Origin: Hujiaoplasma nucleasis
GTDB lineage: Bacteria > Bacillota_I > Bacilli_A > Izemoplasmatales > Hujiaoplasmataceae
Reading direction: 5' to 3'
DNA length: 64,000 nucleotides
NCBI RefSeq assembly: GCF_013745115.1
Contig: NZ_CP051151.1
Location: 1,302,001 to 1,366,000 of the forward strand
This document shows positions 37,458-45,834 of this stretch, piece after piece (the stretch's first letter is position 1; the number at the start of each line of letters is the position of its first letter). The notes beneath the pieces are model-generated. The model searched no databases, was not told the DNA's origin, and saw only the letters and a list, made by a program, of their open reading frames with translations. Position numbers and translations under genes: made by a program.

Positions 37458-37500
37458 ATAATTGCCTAAGAAGATAAGAGTGTTATTAAGGAGTGATTTT

Positions 37501-37665
37501 ATGATTCAAAATGAATGTTGTTTGATTGACACGTTTGAAAAACTTCAAGTTTTGCATAAGTCCATTCACTTAAATACTATTAAATATATCCATGAAGTAT
37601 ATTACAAGAAACATAAACTTGTAAATCGTTTAAATCATAAAGGAGGTAGTGGAGATGAAAAATAA
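37501..37665 (+). CDS. small protein, first gene of the peptide/MFS operon
   Basis: 54 residues from ATG 37501, which has AAGGAG 8 bases upstream; an in-frame upstream start at 37462 would lie only 5 bases past the -10. Starts MIQNECCLIDTFEKL; rich in H, K and Y, with Cys6-Cys7 adjacent, and ends in KGGSGDEK. The last codons encode the ribosome binding site (GGAGG) of the next peptide, and the two ORFs overlap by 11 bases. Unrecognised. Confidence 0.6.
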   Translation: MIQNECCLIDTFEKLQVLHKSIHLNTIKYIHEVYYKKHKLVNRLNHKGGSGDEK

Positions 37666-37765
37666 TAAGAATACACATCAAGAACATAGCGTTTATGTAT
37701 TAGATTTTATGAATACAGCTCAAATAACTTATTGGGATCAATTTAAGAACCATAATAATAAATAA
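37655..37765 (+). CDS. 36-residue peptide, copy A
   Basis: Short ORF MKNNKNTHQEH... ending at TAA 37763-37765, behind AGGAGG at 37641-37646. It is 22/36 identical to the second peptide at 37814 with no gaps, with shared SVYxLDxxNT and TYWDQFK. That pattern, with third-base changes and conservative swaps (V/M, F/L, I/L), shows selection at protein level. It has no signal peptide, no Cys and no Gly-Gly leader. Function unknown: a secreted or signalling peptide, a binding partner of the transporter, or a leader peptide are all possible. Confidence 0.72.
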   Translation: MKNNKNTHQEHSVYVLDFMNTAQITYWDQFKNHNNK

Positions 37766-37813
37766 GTGATATATATTGTGGTTTATTAAAGAATTAATCA
37801 AAGGAGGAAAATG

Positions 37814-37924
37814 ATGAAAAATAAAAATAATACTCGTCAAGGGAATTCTGTTTATATGCTTGATTTATTAAATACACCACAGTTAACATATTGGGATCAG
37901 TTTAAAGATCAAGATAAAAAATAA
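37814..37924 (+). CDS. 36-residue peptide, copy B (paralogue of copy A)
   Basis: Short ORF MKNKNNTRQGN... with AAGGAGG (37801-37807) 6 bases before ATG 37814 (ATG 37811 is an alternative). It shares the S-V-Y-x-L-D-x-x-N-T and T-Y-W-D-Q-F-K core with copy A. Its stop overlaps the Shine-Dalgarno of the MFS gene that starts 11 bases later, so it is coupled to the exporter. Tandem duplication with its own RBS argues for a product made in quantity. Confidence 0.72.
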   Translation: MKNKNNTRQGNSVYMLDLLNTPQLTYWDQFKDQDKK

Positions 37925-37935
37925 GGAGTCTTTTT

Positions 37936-39243
37936 ATGAATAAGAAATTACTAAAAAATAAAAACTATATGTTATTGGTGATAGGGAATTTTGTTTCCTT
38001 AATTGGAAGTAATATTCAACAGTTTGTTTTATCCTTATATGTTTTAGCCTTAACAGGATCGGCGACAATATTCGCTTCTATGTTGGCTATTTCTATTTTA
38101 CCTAGGATTTTATTATCACCCATAGCAGGTGTTTTTGGAGATTGGTTTGACAAGAAAAAATCAATTGTGATTTTAGATATTACTAACGCCCTTGTATTGC
38201 TGGCATTTGGTATATATGTTTATTTATATAATGATTTAACCATTGGTTTAATCTACTTATTGGTTATTTTGTTAGAAATCACTGAAATTTTCTTTCATTC
38301 TTCTATGTCAGCGGTTATACCATCTGTTGTACAAGAGGATGAATATTTAGAAGCTAATTCTTTAAGAATGATGCTTGTATCTTTTGGCCAACTTTTGGCA
38401 CCTGTTTTTGGGGCTTTAATCTATGGAGCTTTTGGCTTATTGGTTGCCATTTTGATTAATGCTTTATCATTCTTTTTATCGGCTCTTAGTGAAATGTTCA
38501 TTAAAGTCCCAAAAACAAAAAGTGAATCAAATGTTAGATCAGTTTCTGGCTTTAAGAAAGATTTTTCTGAAGGTATTATATTGGTTAAGCATTCAAAACC
38601 TATTAGAACCATTATGGCCATGGCAGTTATTGTTAACTTTTCCATTTCGCCTTTCTTTTCTGTAGGACTTATCTTTTTGTTAAAAGAAGTATTGGTTCAA
38701 TCAGATATGAGGTTGGGTTTATTGCAAACAGTATTATCGGCATCAATGATTTTGGCTCCGATACTCTTATTAAAAAAATTAAAAACAATGAGACTTGGGG
38801 ATGTCTTAATGAAAAGTTTCTTTATTATGGGGACATTAATAGTCTTAATATCTTTCAGTATACATTCCAGTTTAGCAAGTTTAGCTGATGGGTTAGCGTC
38901 TTATATTTATGTCTTAGTGATCTGTTTTATCATCGGAATCTTGGTGACTGGTGTTAATATTTCAGTAGGAACTCTTATTCAAAAAATCGTACCTTTAGAA
39001 TTTATGGGAAGAACATCAACGGTTTTAGGATTATTTTCTACCATAGCAATTCCAATTGGACAGATGATTTTTGGTTACTTATATGATATTATAAATCCAG
39101 GCTTTGTTTTTATTCTCAATGGATTGGTTATTTTAGGGACAGTTCTTTTCTTTTACAAGAGAATGCACCTTATTGATGATTATGACAAAGAAGAAGTTAA
39201 AGAAAATTTAGTGGAAAGAAGTGTGTTAGTCAATGAAATTTAA
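37936..39243 (+). CDS. MFS efflux transporter
   Basis: 435 residues with about twelve membrane helices, of the MFS_3/macrolide-efflux-like group. Features: the N-terminal NFVSLIGSNIQQFVLSLYVL helix, the loop motif GVFGDWFDKKKS between helices 2 and 3, and a mid-protein cytoplasmic loop (about 190-215). The substrate is unknown; it could be a drug or the small peptides encoded upstream. AAGGAG at 37923-37928. The last 11 bases overlap the regulator gene. Confidence 0.85.
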   Translation: MNKKLLKNKNYMLLVIGNFVSLIGSNIQQFVLSLYVLALTGSATIFASMLAISILPRILLSPIAGVFGDWFDKKKSIVILDITNALVLLAFGIYVYLYNDLTIGLIYLLVILLEITEIFFHSSMSAVIPSVVQEDEYLEANSLRMMLVSFGQLLAPVFGALIYGAFGLLVAILINALSFFLSALSEMFIKVPKTKSESNVRSVSGFKKDFSEGIILVKHSKPIRTIMAMAVIVNFSISPFFSVGLIFLLKEVLVQSDMRLGLLQTVLSASMILAPILLLKKLKTMRLGDVLMKSFFIMGTLIVLISFSIHSSLASLADGLASYIYVLVICFIIGILVTGVNISVGTLIQKIVPLEFMGRTSTVLGLFSTIAIPIGQMIFGYLYDIINPGFVFILNGLVILGTVLFFYKRMHLIDDYDKEEVKENLVERSVLVNEI

Positions 39244-40294
39244 ATTTAACGAAGATGTATCAAGGATTTATGATTATTTGTTATTTCCAAGACTTTATTT
39301 TTACAAGTATGATTATGAAGAAAATAAGAACGATGACTTGAAAAGTGTGATTCATGAACAATATTTAGAAATGGCTGAAAGATTAAATGAAAAATTAAAG
39401 CCATATGAAAAAGAAATATCTCAATATTTTCAAAAAAGTATTTATTCAAGTTATGACTATCCTAATATTTTGACACATGCATTCCCTGTCGAAGGATACA
39501 CTGATGAACATCAATATTTAGAAAGTATTTTAGATGTAGATGATTCTGAATTTAAAGATAAACTTATTAAATCTTTGGTTACCATGGAAGATGATGAAGA
39601 TGAAAAAATATCAGTAGATGAATTAAATTCAACTGAGTATATTAATAACTTAAAGATTGATTCAGCTAATAAATGGAATTTATTTTTGATGGTTCAAAAT
39701 CCAAAGAAATATTTAAAAGATTATATTGTTTTCTTGAAAACAGTTGAACCATTATTTTATAATACATATAATCAATTTAAGGATGAACTTATTGAAGTTG
39801 GGATGGATATTTCTGCTAGGTTGTCAAAAAATACTGCTCAATCATTTAAGAAAATAACTCAAAATTTAATTAATTATGAATTTTCTAATCGCGAAGTTTG
39901 TAACTTATATGTATCAGCTATGTTTCCTTATTCTGTAAGATTAATGGGAGACCACAGAATCGTATGGGGATTAAAATCTGAATTTTCATTTAAGAAAGTA
40001 AGTGAAATCAATGAAAACCAACTTAGTCAAAGGGTTAAAATTTTTAAAGCTTTAGGTGATAAAACTCGCTATGAAGTTTTAAAAATGATTTCAAATGGAC
40101 ATAGTTCTATAAAAAATATTGCTGAGAAATTAGATGTATCAAGCGCAACAATTTCTTATCATGTCAATGAATTTTTAACGACAGGAATCATAAGTATTAA
40201 TAGAGATAAAGATAAAAAGGCTGGTTATAGAATTGATTATCATAAACTAAATGAGGTTATAAGCGGTTTAAAAGAAGATTTAAATTTTGAATGA
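39233..40294 (+). CDS. ArsR-type regulator with large N-terminal domain
   Basis: 353 residues. The C-terminal winged helix (about 266-345: RVKIFKALGDKTRYEVLKMI, recognition helix SSATISYHVNEF at 303-314) is ArsR-like. The metal-binding ELCVC motif is absent and the only cysteine nearby is C223, so it is not a metal sensor of the usual kind. The 260-residue N-terminal helical domain is unrecognised and is presumably the sensor. It overlaps the MFS gene and should control the operon through the 19-bp palindromes upstream. Confidence 0.8.
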   Translation: MKFKFNEDVSRIYDYLLFPRLYFYKYDYEENKNDDLKSVIHEQYLEMAERLNEKLKPYEKEISQYFQKSIYSSYDYPNILTHAFPVEGYTDEHQYLESILDVDDSEFKDKLIKSLVTMEDDEDEKISVDELNSTEYINNLKIDSANKWNLFLMVQNPKKYLKDYIVFLKTVEPLFYNTYNQFKDELIEVGMDISARLSKNTAQSFKKITQNLINYEFSNREVCNLYVSAMFPYSVRLMGDHRIVWGLKSEFSFKKVSEINENQLSQRVKIFKALGDKTRYEVLKMISNGHSSIKNIAEKLDVSSATISYHVNEFLTTGIISINRDKDKKAGYRIDYHKLNEVISGLKEDLNFE

Positions 40295-40298
40295 GATG

Positions 40299-40332
40299 AT
40301 GATATGGAGTGAATACTTCATATCATTTTTTT
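40299..40332 (+). terminator. terminator of the peptide/MFS/ArsR operon
   Basis: 12-bp stem with one G-T pair (40299-40310 with 40315-40326), GAAT loop, T-run. Confidence 0.88.
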
Positions 40333-40372
40333 CTTAGTGATAAATATTATATAATGAGTTAAGGGGGAACTT

Positions 40373-41215
40373 ATGAATAAAATGATAGAATCAGCCTTAT
40401 TATCAAACCATGCAACACTAGGTGTCCATTGGATTTATGATCATGAATATATAAAAAAGTTATCAGATACTCGTTCTATATTGTTTATGAAACAAGATAA
40501 GTCTATATTTGATAAAGCTAAAACATCGTTTTTTGTTTATGAAAATAATCAATATTCAGTTCAAGGAGAAATACTAAAGTGGCTTTATGAAGCTTTAGAA
40601 GATAATCCTCTTTTATCAGCGAAGGACTTTGATGATATTTTATATAAACAATTTAAGCCAGGTGGATATAATCAGGGTTATGTTGAAAAATATGGGAAGT
40701 TACAAGTCTTTAATCGTTTAATAGATGAGTTAAATCTTTCAATGGATAAACAAGTGATAAATGACCAACAAATGGTCGCTTTTGTTCCTTATATTGTATT
40801 TAAAGCTTTGGGAAGAGATTTTTCTGATGCCATGGATTTTGTAAAAATTTATAGTGATGATCCAATCTACGAAGAATTTTTTAAGATGTTTGATTTATTG
40901 TTCGACTACTTGAAAGTATTTACTTTACAAGAAGCTTTAGAAAAAGCAATTACTGAATGCCCTAATCATTTTGAACTTGCTTTTAAAAAAGCATTAGAAG
41001 TGAAAGACACTGATGAATTTATTGAAAAATACGCTGGAAGGGCTTGTCCATATAAACATGCTTTACCAGTCATTGTTCACCTTTTATATCACTATTCTTC
41101 TTATGAAGACGTAACAATGGCTAACGCTCTTATTGGTGGTGCATCAGCGGATAGGGGTTTGTTATTGGGAGCGATATTATCTGAAGTTTATAGGATACCT
41201 GAAAAATGGTTATAA
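40373..41215 (+). CDS. ADP-ribosylglycohydrolase-fold protein, metal motifs altered
   Basis: 280 helical residues with the layout of the ADP-ribosylglycohydrolase family: N-terminal SALLSNHATLGVHWIYD, mid YKHALPVIVHLL, and C-terminal IGGASADRGLLLGAILSEVYRIPEKWL, which matches the family's GGDTDT..GALLGAYYGIPEKW end. The Mg-binding aspartates are gone: TDDT is replaced by VQGE (YSVQGEILKWL) and GGDTDT by GGASADR. It is therefore probably inactive as a hydrolase or has another chemistry. Single gene with a TATAAT at 40350-40355 and an AAGGGGG site. Confidence 0.7.
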   Translation: MNKMIESALLSNHATLGVHWIYDHEYIKKLSDTRSILFMKQDKSIFDKAKTSFFVYENNQYSVQGEILKWLYEALEDNPLLSAKDFDDILYKQFKPGGYNQGYVEKYGKLQVFNRLIDELNLSMDKQVINDQQMVAFVPYIVFKALGRDFSDAMDFVKIYSDDPIYEEFFKMFDLLFDYLKVFTLQEALEKAITECPNHFELAFKKALEVKDTDEFIEKYAGRACPYKHALPVIVHLLYHYSSYEDVTMANALIGGASADRGLLLGAILSEVYRIPEKWL

Positions 41216-41217
41216 AA

Positions 41218-41240
41218 AAAAGGACAATTTTTGTCCTTTT
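41218..41240. terminator. bidirectional terminator
   Basis: 10-bp stem AAAAGGACAA/TTGTCCTTTT with a TTT loop between convergent genes. Confidence 0.87.
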
Positions 41241-41475
41241 AGTTTGCTTTGATTAAAGCACTTATTTCTTCATTTTCTAATAATTTTCCACTTGAAACAA
41301 CTTTATCATTGATGACCATGGCTGGAGTAGATAAAACATTATAAGCTGATATTTCCATCATATCTGTGACTTTTTCTACTTGAGCCTCAATGTTTTCTTT
41401 TCTTAATACGTCTTTGATTCTTGTTTCTAATCTTTGACACTTTTTACATCCTGAACCTAATACTTTAATTACCAT
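41239..41475 (-). CDS. small thioredoxin-like protein
   Basis: 78-residue thioredoxin-fold protein with redox pair C10-x-x-C13 (GSGCKKC) and cis-Pro in STPAMVINDKVV. This compact type is commonly encoded beside ArsP/UPF0718 permeases, as here (11 bases after the permease stop). It probably reduces or loads the permease or its substrate; this is inference. Confidence 0.88.
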   Translation of the reverse strand: MVIKVLGSGCKKCQRLETRIKDVLRKENIEAQVEKVTDMMEISAYNVLSTPAMVINDKVVSSGKLLENEEISALIKAN

Positions 41476-41486
41476 TTGTTGCCTCC

Positions 41487-42497
41487 TTATATAAATATAT
41501 ATTCAAAAATATTAAATAAATAACCTGTGATGATAATACCAGCTGTTACAATACCCACAAATGTGAGAAGCAGTTTAAATTTAACGACTTTCTTGAGTAG
41601 AATTAAAGATGGTAGACTTAATGCTGTAACAGCCATCATAAAGGCTAATACAGTTCCTATACCAACGCCTTTTAATACCAAAGCTTCAGCGATAGGTAGG
41701 GTTCCAAATATATCAGCATACATTGGGATTCCTATAATTGTTGCGATAAATACAGAGAACGGGTTTTCTTGTCCAAGAACTTTTGAAATTATTTCTTCTG
41801 GGATATATCCGTGTATTATGGCACCAATACCAACACCTATGAATATATAAATCCAAACTCTATGAATGATTTCTTTAACTTGGTCAAAAGCATAAAGACG
41901 TCTTTCTTTTTTTGTGAGTTCTGGGTTTTCTATATCAATGCTTTCTTTGTTTTTTGTTACAAATTCTTCAACATATTTATCCATCTTAAAAATTGATATC
42001 AGTGTGCCCCCAATAACTGCGATAATGATACCAACAACTACATAAGCTAGTGCAATGGTCCAATTGAAGATACTAGCAAGTAAAATGACGGAAGCTAAAT
42101 CAACAAGCGGAGAAGATATAAGAAATGAGAAAGTTACCCCTACAGGTAAACCGGCTTTAGTAAAGCCAATAAAAATAGGAATAGAAGAACATGAACAAAA
42201 AGGGGTAAGTGTGCCTAAGAGTGCACCAACAATATTGGCTTTAACACCTTTAATTTTAGATAGTATTTTTCTTGTTCTTTCGGGTGTAAAGTAACTTTGT
42301 ATATAAGATGATATGTAGATTAATATTGATAATAATAAGAAGATTTTTATAACATCATATATGAAAAAAGATAAGCTTGAAAATAACATTGTGCTTTCAT
42401 CTATTTGAAACCATTCTCTAAGTATATATTGGACTGCAGATTCCAGCCATGTCATTTTTAAGAAAATATCATTAATAGTGATAAAAAAATCTTTCAT
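41487..42497 (-). CDS. permease of the ArsP/UPF0718 family
   Basis: 336 residues, about eight to nine membrane helices. Family signature GTLTPFCSCSSIPIFIGFTKAGLPVGVTFSFLISSPL (first half), repeated in weaker form in the second half (GIPMYADIFGTLPIAEAL). Relatives export organoarsenicals or are of unknown substrate. A GAGGTG site precedes the ATG. No ArsR gene lies in this unit. Confidence 0.88.
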   Translation of the reverse strand: MKDFFITINDIFLKMTWLESAVQYILREWFQIDESTMLFSSLSFFIYDVIKIFLLLSILIYISSYIQSYFTPERTRKILSKIKGVKANIVGALLGTLTPFCSCSSIPIFIGFTKAGLPVGVTFSFLISSPLVDLASVILLASIFNWTIALAYVVVGIIIAVIGGTLISIFKMDKYVEEFVTKNKESIDIENPELTKKERRLYAFDQVKEIIHRVWIYIFIGVGIGAIIHGYIPEEIISKVLGQENPFSVFIATIIGIPMYADIFGTLPIAEALVLKGVGIGTVLAFMMAVTALSLPSLILLKKVVKFKLLLTFVGIVTAGIIITGYLFNIFEYIFI

Positions 42498-42562
42498 TTA
42501 AACACCTCACATTATTTCGCTATTTTTACTATATCAAATGAACAAGTATTTACAAAGCGATA

Positions 42563-42591
42563 TTGTCTTTTTCTTTCTAACATAGTAAAAT
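42563..42591 (+). promoter_or_regulatory. promoter of the zinc-ribbon gene
   Basis: TTGTCT (42563-42568), 17-bp spacer, TAAAAT (42586-42591). Confidence 0.5.
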
Positions 42592-42614
42592 GGAGAAAAT
42601 GAAGAGGTGTATAA

Positions 42615-42938
42615 ATGAAAAGATGTATCTATTGTGGTAGGGAAAATGATTCTCATAGCAAATATTGTAAATATTGTGGCGAAGCTTTAAATGTGAATGT
42701 CTTTGATGATGATCCTACCAATGATGATCAGAAACGTCAAGACAATCAACATATTCACTGTCCAAAATGTGATTCGACAAATATCTATATGATGACTAGA
42801 GAAGGCTCTGATTTTAATGAGTCTAACGCTTGTTGCGGACTATTGTTATTTGGACCTCTAGGTTTGTTGTGTGGATTAAGCGGAAAGAAAGAATCAATAA
42901 CCTTTAGGAAGTGTGGTCAATGTGGACACGAATTCTGA
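42615..42938 (+). CDS. double zinc-ribbon protein with hydrophobic insert
   Basis: 107 residues. An N-terminal zinc ribbon (C4-x2-C7 ... C18-x2-C21, CIYCGRE...CKYCGEA), an acidic linker, then a second CPKC/CGQC pair parted by a Gly/Leu-rich hydrophobic stretch (NACCGLLLFGPLGLLCGLSG). The hydrophobic insert between two CxxC knuckles resembles LITAF-type membrane-inserting zinc domains. GAGGTG precedes the ATG. No function assigned. Confidence 0.7.
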   Translation: MKRCIYCGRENDSHSKYCKYCGEALNVNVFDDDPTNDDQKRQDNQHIHCPKCDSTNIYMMTREGSDFNESNACCGLLLFGPLGLLCGLSGKKESITFRKCGQCGHEF

Positions 42939-42957
42939 GAGAAGATGGCTAAGATTA

Positions 42958-43275
42958 ATGAAGATTGGCAAGAATTTAGGCTGTCATCAAAAGTCATGCA
43001 GATCTTTCTTTTATAAAAATTATCAGTTTCCCTTATGCGCAAGATGTACTGGTATTGTTATAGGTGAATTGCTTATAGGGCCAATCGTTATTATGTTTGG
43101 TTTTAATAATATTTATCTTAATCTTGCTTTATTATTGTTGATGGCTATTGATGGTTTGTTGCAGTATTATCATATCTTAGAATCAAACAATATAAGAAGA
43201 TTATTAACAGGTTTAGGGGCAGGTTATGCCATGACTTCTACCTTAGTATGGTTTATTAAATGGATAATAAAATAA
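42958..43275 (+). CDS. DUF2085-family membrane protein
   Basis: About 105 residues. Carries the DUF2085 pattern CHQKSCRSFFYKNYQFPLCARCTGIVIGE followed by three membrane helices. The conserved Cys/His residues may bind a metal. The start is uncertain: ATG 42958 has a poor site, while GTG 42913 would overlap the zinc-ribbon gene by 26 bases and add 15 residues. Likely co-transcribed with the zinc-ribbon gene. Confidence 0.75.
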   Translation: MKIGKNLGCHQKSCRSFFYKNYQFPLCARCTGIVIGELLIGPIVIMFGFNNIYLNLALLLLMAIDGLLQYYHILESNNIRRLLTGLGAGYAMTSTLVWFIKWIIK

Positions 43276-43303
43276 AAGTTTCTGTTTTTAGACAGAAACT
43301 TTT
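43274..43303. terminator. bidirectional terminator next to gyrA
   Basis: 12-bp stem AAAAGTTTCTGT/ACAGAAACTTTT, 6-base loop, T-runs either side. Confidence 0.9.
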
Positions 43304-43308
43304 TATTA

Positions 43309-45822
43309 TTATTCTATATTTTCTTTTGGATTTTCATTTGTATCTTGGATGACTTCAACTTCGTCTTCCTCTTTTGCAATTAAGGCAATGGTTTTGACAA
43401 ATTGTTCATCCATTAAATTAATGATTTTTACCCCTTGAGTTGCACGTTTAGAAATAGAGATTTGTTCAATCGGTGTACGTATGATCATTCCTTGGTTTGA
43501 GACCACCAAGAGATCTTCATCACCTATAACAGATACCAGCTTAGCAAGCGGACCATTCTTATCGGTGACATTTATAGTTTTAACACCCTTACCACCTCTA
43601 TTTTGAGAGCGATATTCATCAACTTCAGTACGTTTACCATAACCTAATTTGGTAATGGCTAATACTTGATTTTGATCTTCAGAGACGACAGTTACGCCAA
43701 CAACTGATTCATCTTTAACAAGGTCAATACCCTTGACCCCAGAAGCAGTTCTTCCCATTGATCTTACTTGTTCTTCATGGAAGCGAATGGCTTTACCGTT
43801 AGAAGCTCCAATGATAATATCTCTTGTGCCATCTGTGAATTTAACTGAATGTAAGGTATCTTGATCTTTTAAATTGATGGCTCTAATACCATTGGCTCTA
43901 ATATTCTTGAAGTCTTGAACCGATGTTCTCTTAACAATTCCATTGCTAGTTGTGAAGAATAAATAACCTTCCTCAAAATCTTTTAAGGTCATGCAAGTCG
44001 CAAGCTCTTCGCCTTCATTTAGATCAAGTAAATTAACGATTGGCAAGCCTTTTGATGTCCTACCAAAGTTAGGAATTTTATAGCCTTTCATCTTATAAAC
44101 TCGACCAAGTGTTGTGAAAAATAGTAGATAATCATGAGTAGATGTAAAGATGATAGAATCAATAACATCATCTTCGTTTAATTGCATACCTGTTTTACCT
44201 CTACCACCTCTGTTTTGAGCGCGGTAAACGTCTATATTCATGCGTTTTACATAACCGTTGGTAGTGATAGCAATGATTACATCTTCCACAGGGATTAAAT
44301 CTTCATCATCTATGTCATAATCACCAAATAAGTCAATTTCTGTTCTTCTTTGATCCCCAAATCTTGATTTGATATCATTGGCATCATCGATTAAGATTTG
44401 ATTTTGTTTCTCTTTACTGGCTAAAGTTTCTTGTAAATCATTAATCGTTAAATTAAGTTCATTGATTTCATCTTCAATTTTACTTCTTTCAAGTCCAGAT
44501 AAACGTCTTAATTGCATTTTAAGAATTTCTTTGACTTGTTTGTCTGATAGATTAAATGCTTGTATTAATCTTTCTTCAGTGTCATCATAAGAATCTCTAA
44601 TAATCTTTATCACTTCATCAATATTGTTTAAAGCGATGATATAACCTTCTAATATATGTAAGCGATCTTTAGCTTTGTTTAAATCAAAATTAGTTTTTCT
44701 AACCAATACTTCAACTTGATGCAAGTAGTAGTATTTAATCATATCTTTTAAGTTAAGAACGACTGGCTTATCATCAACAAGTGCCAACATATTTGCGCCA
44801 AATGATACTTGTAACTGAGAATTTTTATAGAGGTTATTTAAGAGTACTTCTGGATTGATATCTTTTCTAAGTTCGATGACAATCCTCATACCTTTTCGGC
44901 TTGATTCGTCTCTTAAATCAGTAATGCCTTCAATTTTTTTATCTTTGGCTAGTTGGGCAATTCTATCGATTAAAGTGGTTTTATTAACTTGGTAAGGAAT
45001 TTCGGTAATAATGATTTGTTTCTTTCCATTAGCAAGTTCTTTTATTTCTGATTTAGCTTTGACACGGATAATGCCCCTACCTGTTTTATAGGCTTGTACA
45101 ATACCTGATTGTCCAAGGATAACGCCCCCTGTAGGAAAATCAGGACCTTTAATATACTCCATTAAATCATCGATGTCGATGTCATTATCTTTGATATACG
45201 CTGTGTAACCATCAATAACTTCTGATAGATTGTGAGGCGGTATATTAGTGGCCATACCAACAGCAATACCAGTAGCGCCATTCACTAATAGATTAGGTAT
45301 TCTTGATGGCAATACTTTGGGTTCGGTTTCACTGCCATCATAGTTTTCTATGAAATCAACAGTGTCTTTTTTTAAGTCTTTTAATATTTCAGAAGCAATC
45401 TTATCCATTTTAGCTTCGGTATAACGCATGGCCGCAGCTGGATCTCCATCAATTGAACCGAAATTACCGTGTCCATTGACTAACGGATAACGATAAGAAA
45501 AGTCTTGTGCCATTCTGACCATAGCATCATAGATGGCTGAATCACCATGAGGATGGTATTTACCCATAACATCCCCAACGATTCTCGCTGATTTTTTATA
45601 AGATTTATCTGGGGTTAGTCCAAGTTCATCCATACCATATAAAATACGTCTGTGAACTGGTTTTAAGCCGTCTCGGACGTCTGGTAATGCTCTAGCAACA
45701 ATAACGCTCATAGCATATGAAAGGAAAGATGTTTCCATTTCATTGGTGACATTGATTTCTTTTATTTTATCATTGGTTTTTATTTGGATGTCGTCGATAT
45801 TTTCTTTGTTAAAATCGTCCAT
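43309..45822 (-). CDS. gyrA: DNA gyrase subunit A
   Basis: Breakage-reunion subunit. 837 residues. Catalytic Tyr134 in [10 protein letters not shown]; the quinolone-determining stretch HGDSAIYD (92-99) keeps Ser95 and Asp99, at the wild-type-like sensitive positions. GyrA box [10 protein letters not shown] and six C-terminal beta-pinwheel repeats, with an acidic tail ending in NPKENIE. AAAGGAGAG before the ATG; 12 bases after gyrB. Confidence 0.97.
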   Translation of the reverse strand: MDDFNKENIDDIQIKTNDKIKEINVTNEMETSFLSYAMSVIVARALPDVRDGLKPVHRRILYGMDELGLTPDKSYKKSARIVGDVMGKYHPHGDSAIYDAMVRMAQDFSYRYPLVNGHGNFGSIDGDPAAAMRYTEAKMDKIASEILKDLKKDTVDFIENYDGSETEPKVLPSRIPNLLVNGATGIAVGMATNIPPHNLSEVIDGYTAYIKDNDIDIDDLMEYIKGPDFPTGGVILGQSGIVQAYKTGRGIIRVKAKSEIKELANGKKQIIITEIPYQVNKTTLIDRIAQLAKDKKIEGITDLRDESSRKGMRIVIELRKDINPEVLLNNLYKNSQLQVSFGANMLALVDDKPVVLNLKDMIKYYYLHQVEVLVRKTNFDLNKAKDRLHILEGYIIALNNIDEVIKIIRDSYDDTEERLIQAFNLSDKQVKEILKMQLRRLSGLERSKIEDEINELNLTINDLQETLASKEKQNQILIDDANDIKSRFGDQRRTEIDLFGDYDIDDEDLIPVEDVIIAITTNGYVKRMNIDVYRAQNRGGRGKTGMQLNEDDVIDSIIFTSTHDYLLFFTTLGRVYKMKGYKIPNFGRTSKGLPIVNLLDLNEGEELATCMTLKDFEEGYLFFTTSNGIVKRTSVQDFKNIRANGIRAINLKDQDTLHSVKFTDGTRDIIIGASNGKAIRFHEEQVRSMGRTASGVKGIDLVKDESVVGVTVVSEDQNQVLAITKLGYGKRTEVDEYRSQNRGGKGVKTINVTDKNGPLAKLVSVIGDEDLLVVSNQGMIIRTPIEQISISKRATQGVKIINLMDEQFVKTIALIAKEEDEVEVIQDTNENPKENIE

Positions 45823-45834
45823 AAATCTCTCCTT

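Noticed and set aside
37462-37500. Longer start for the 54-aa protein
   Set aside because: The upstream start lies only about 5 bases after the -10 element, so it would be at or before the transcription start; ATG 37501 has a good RBS.
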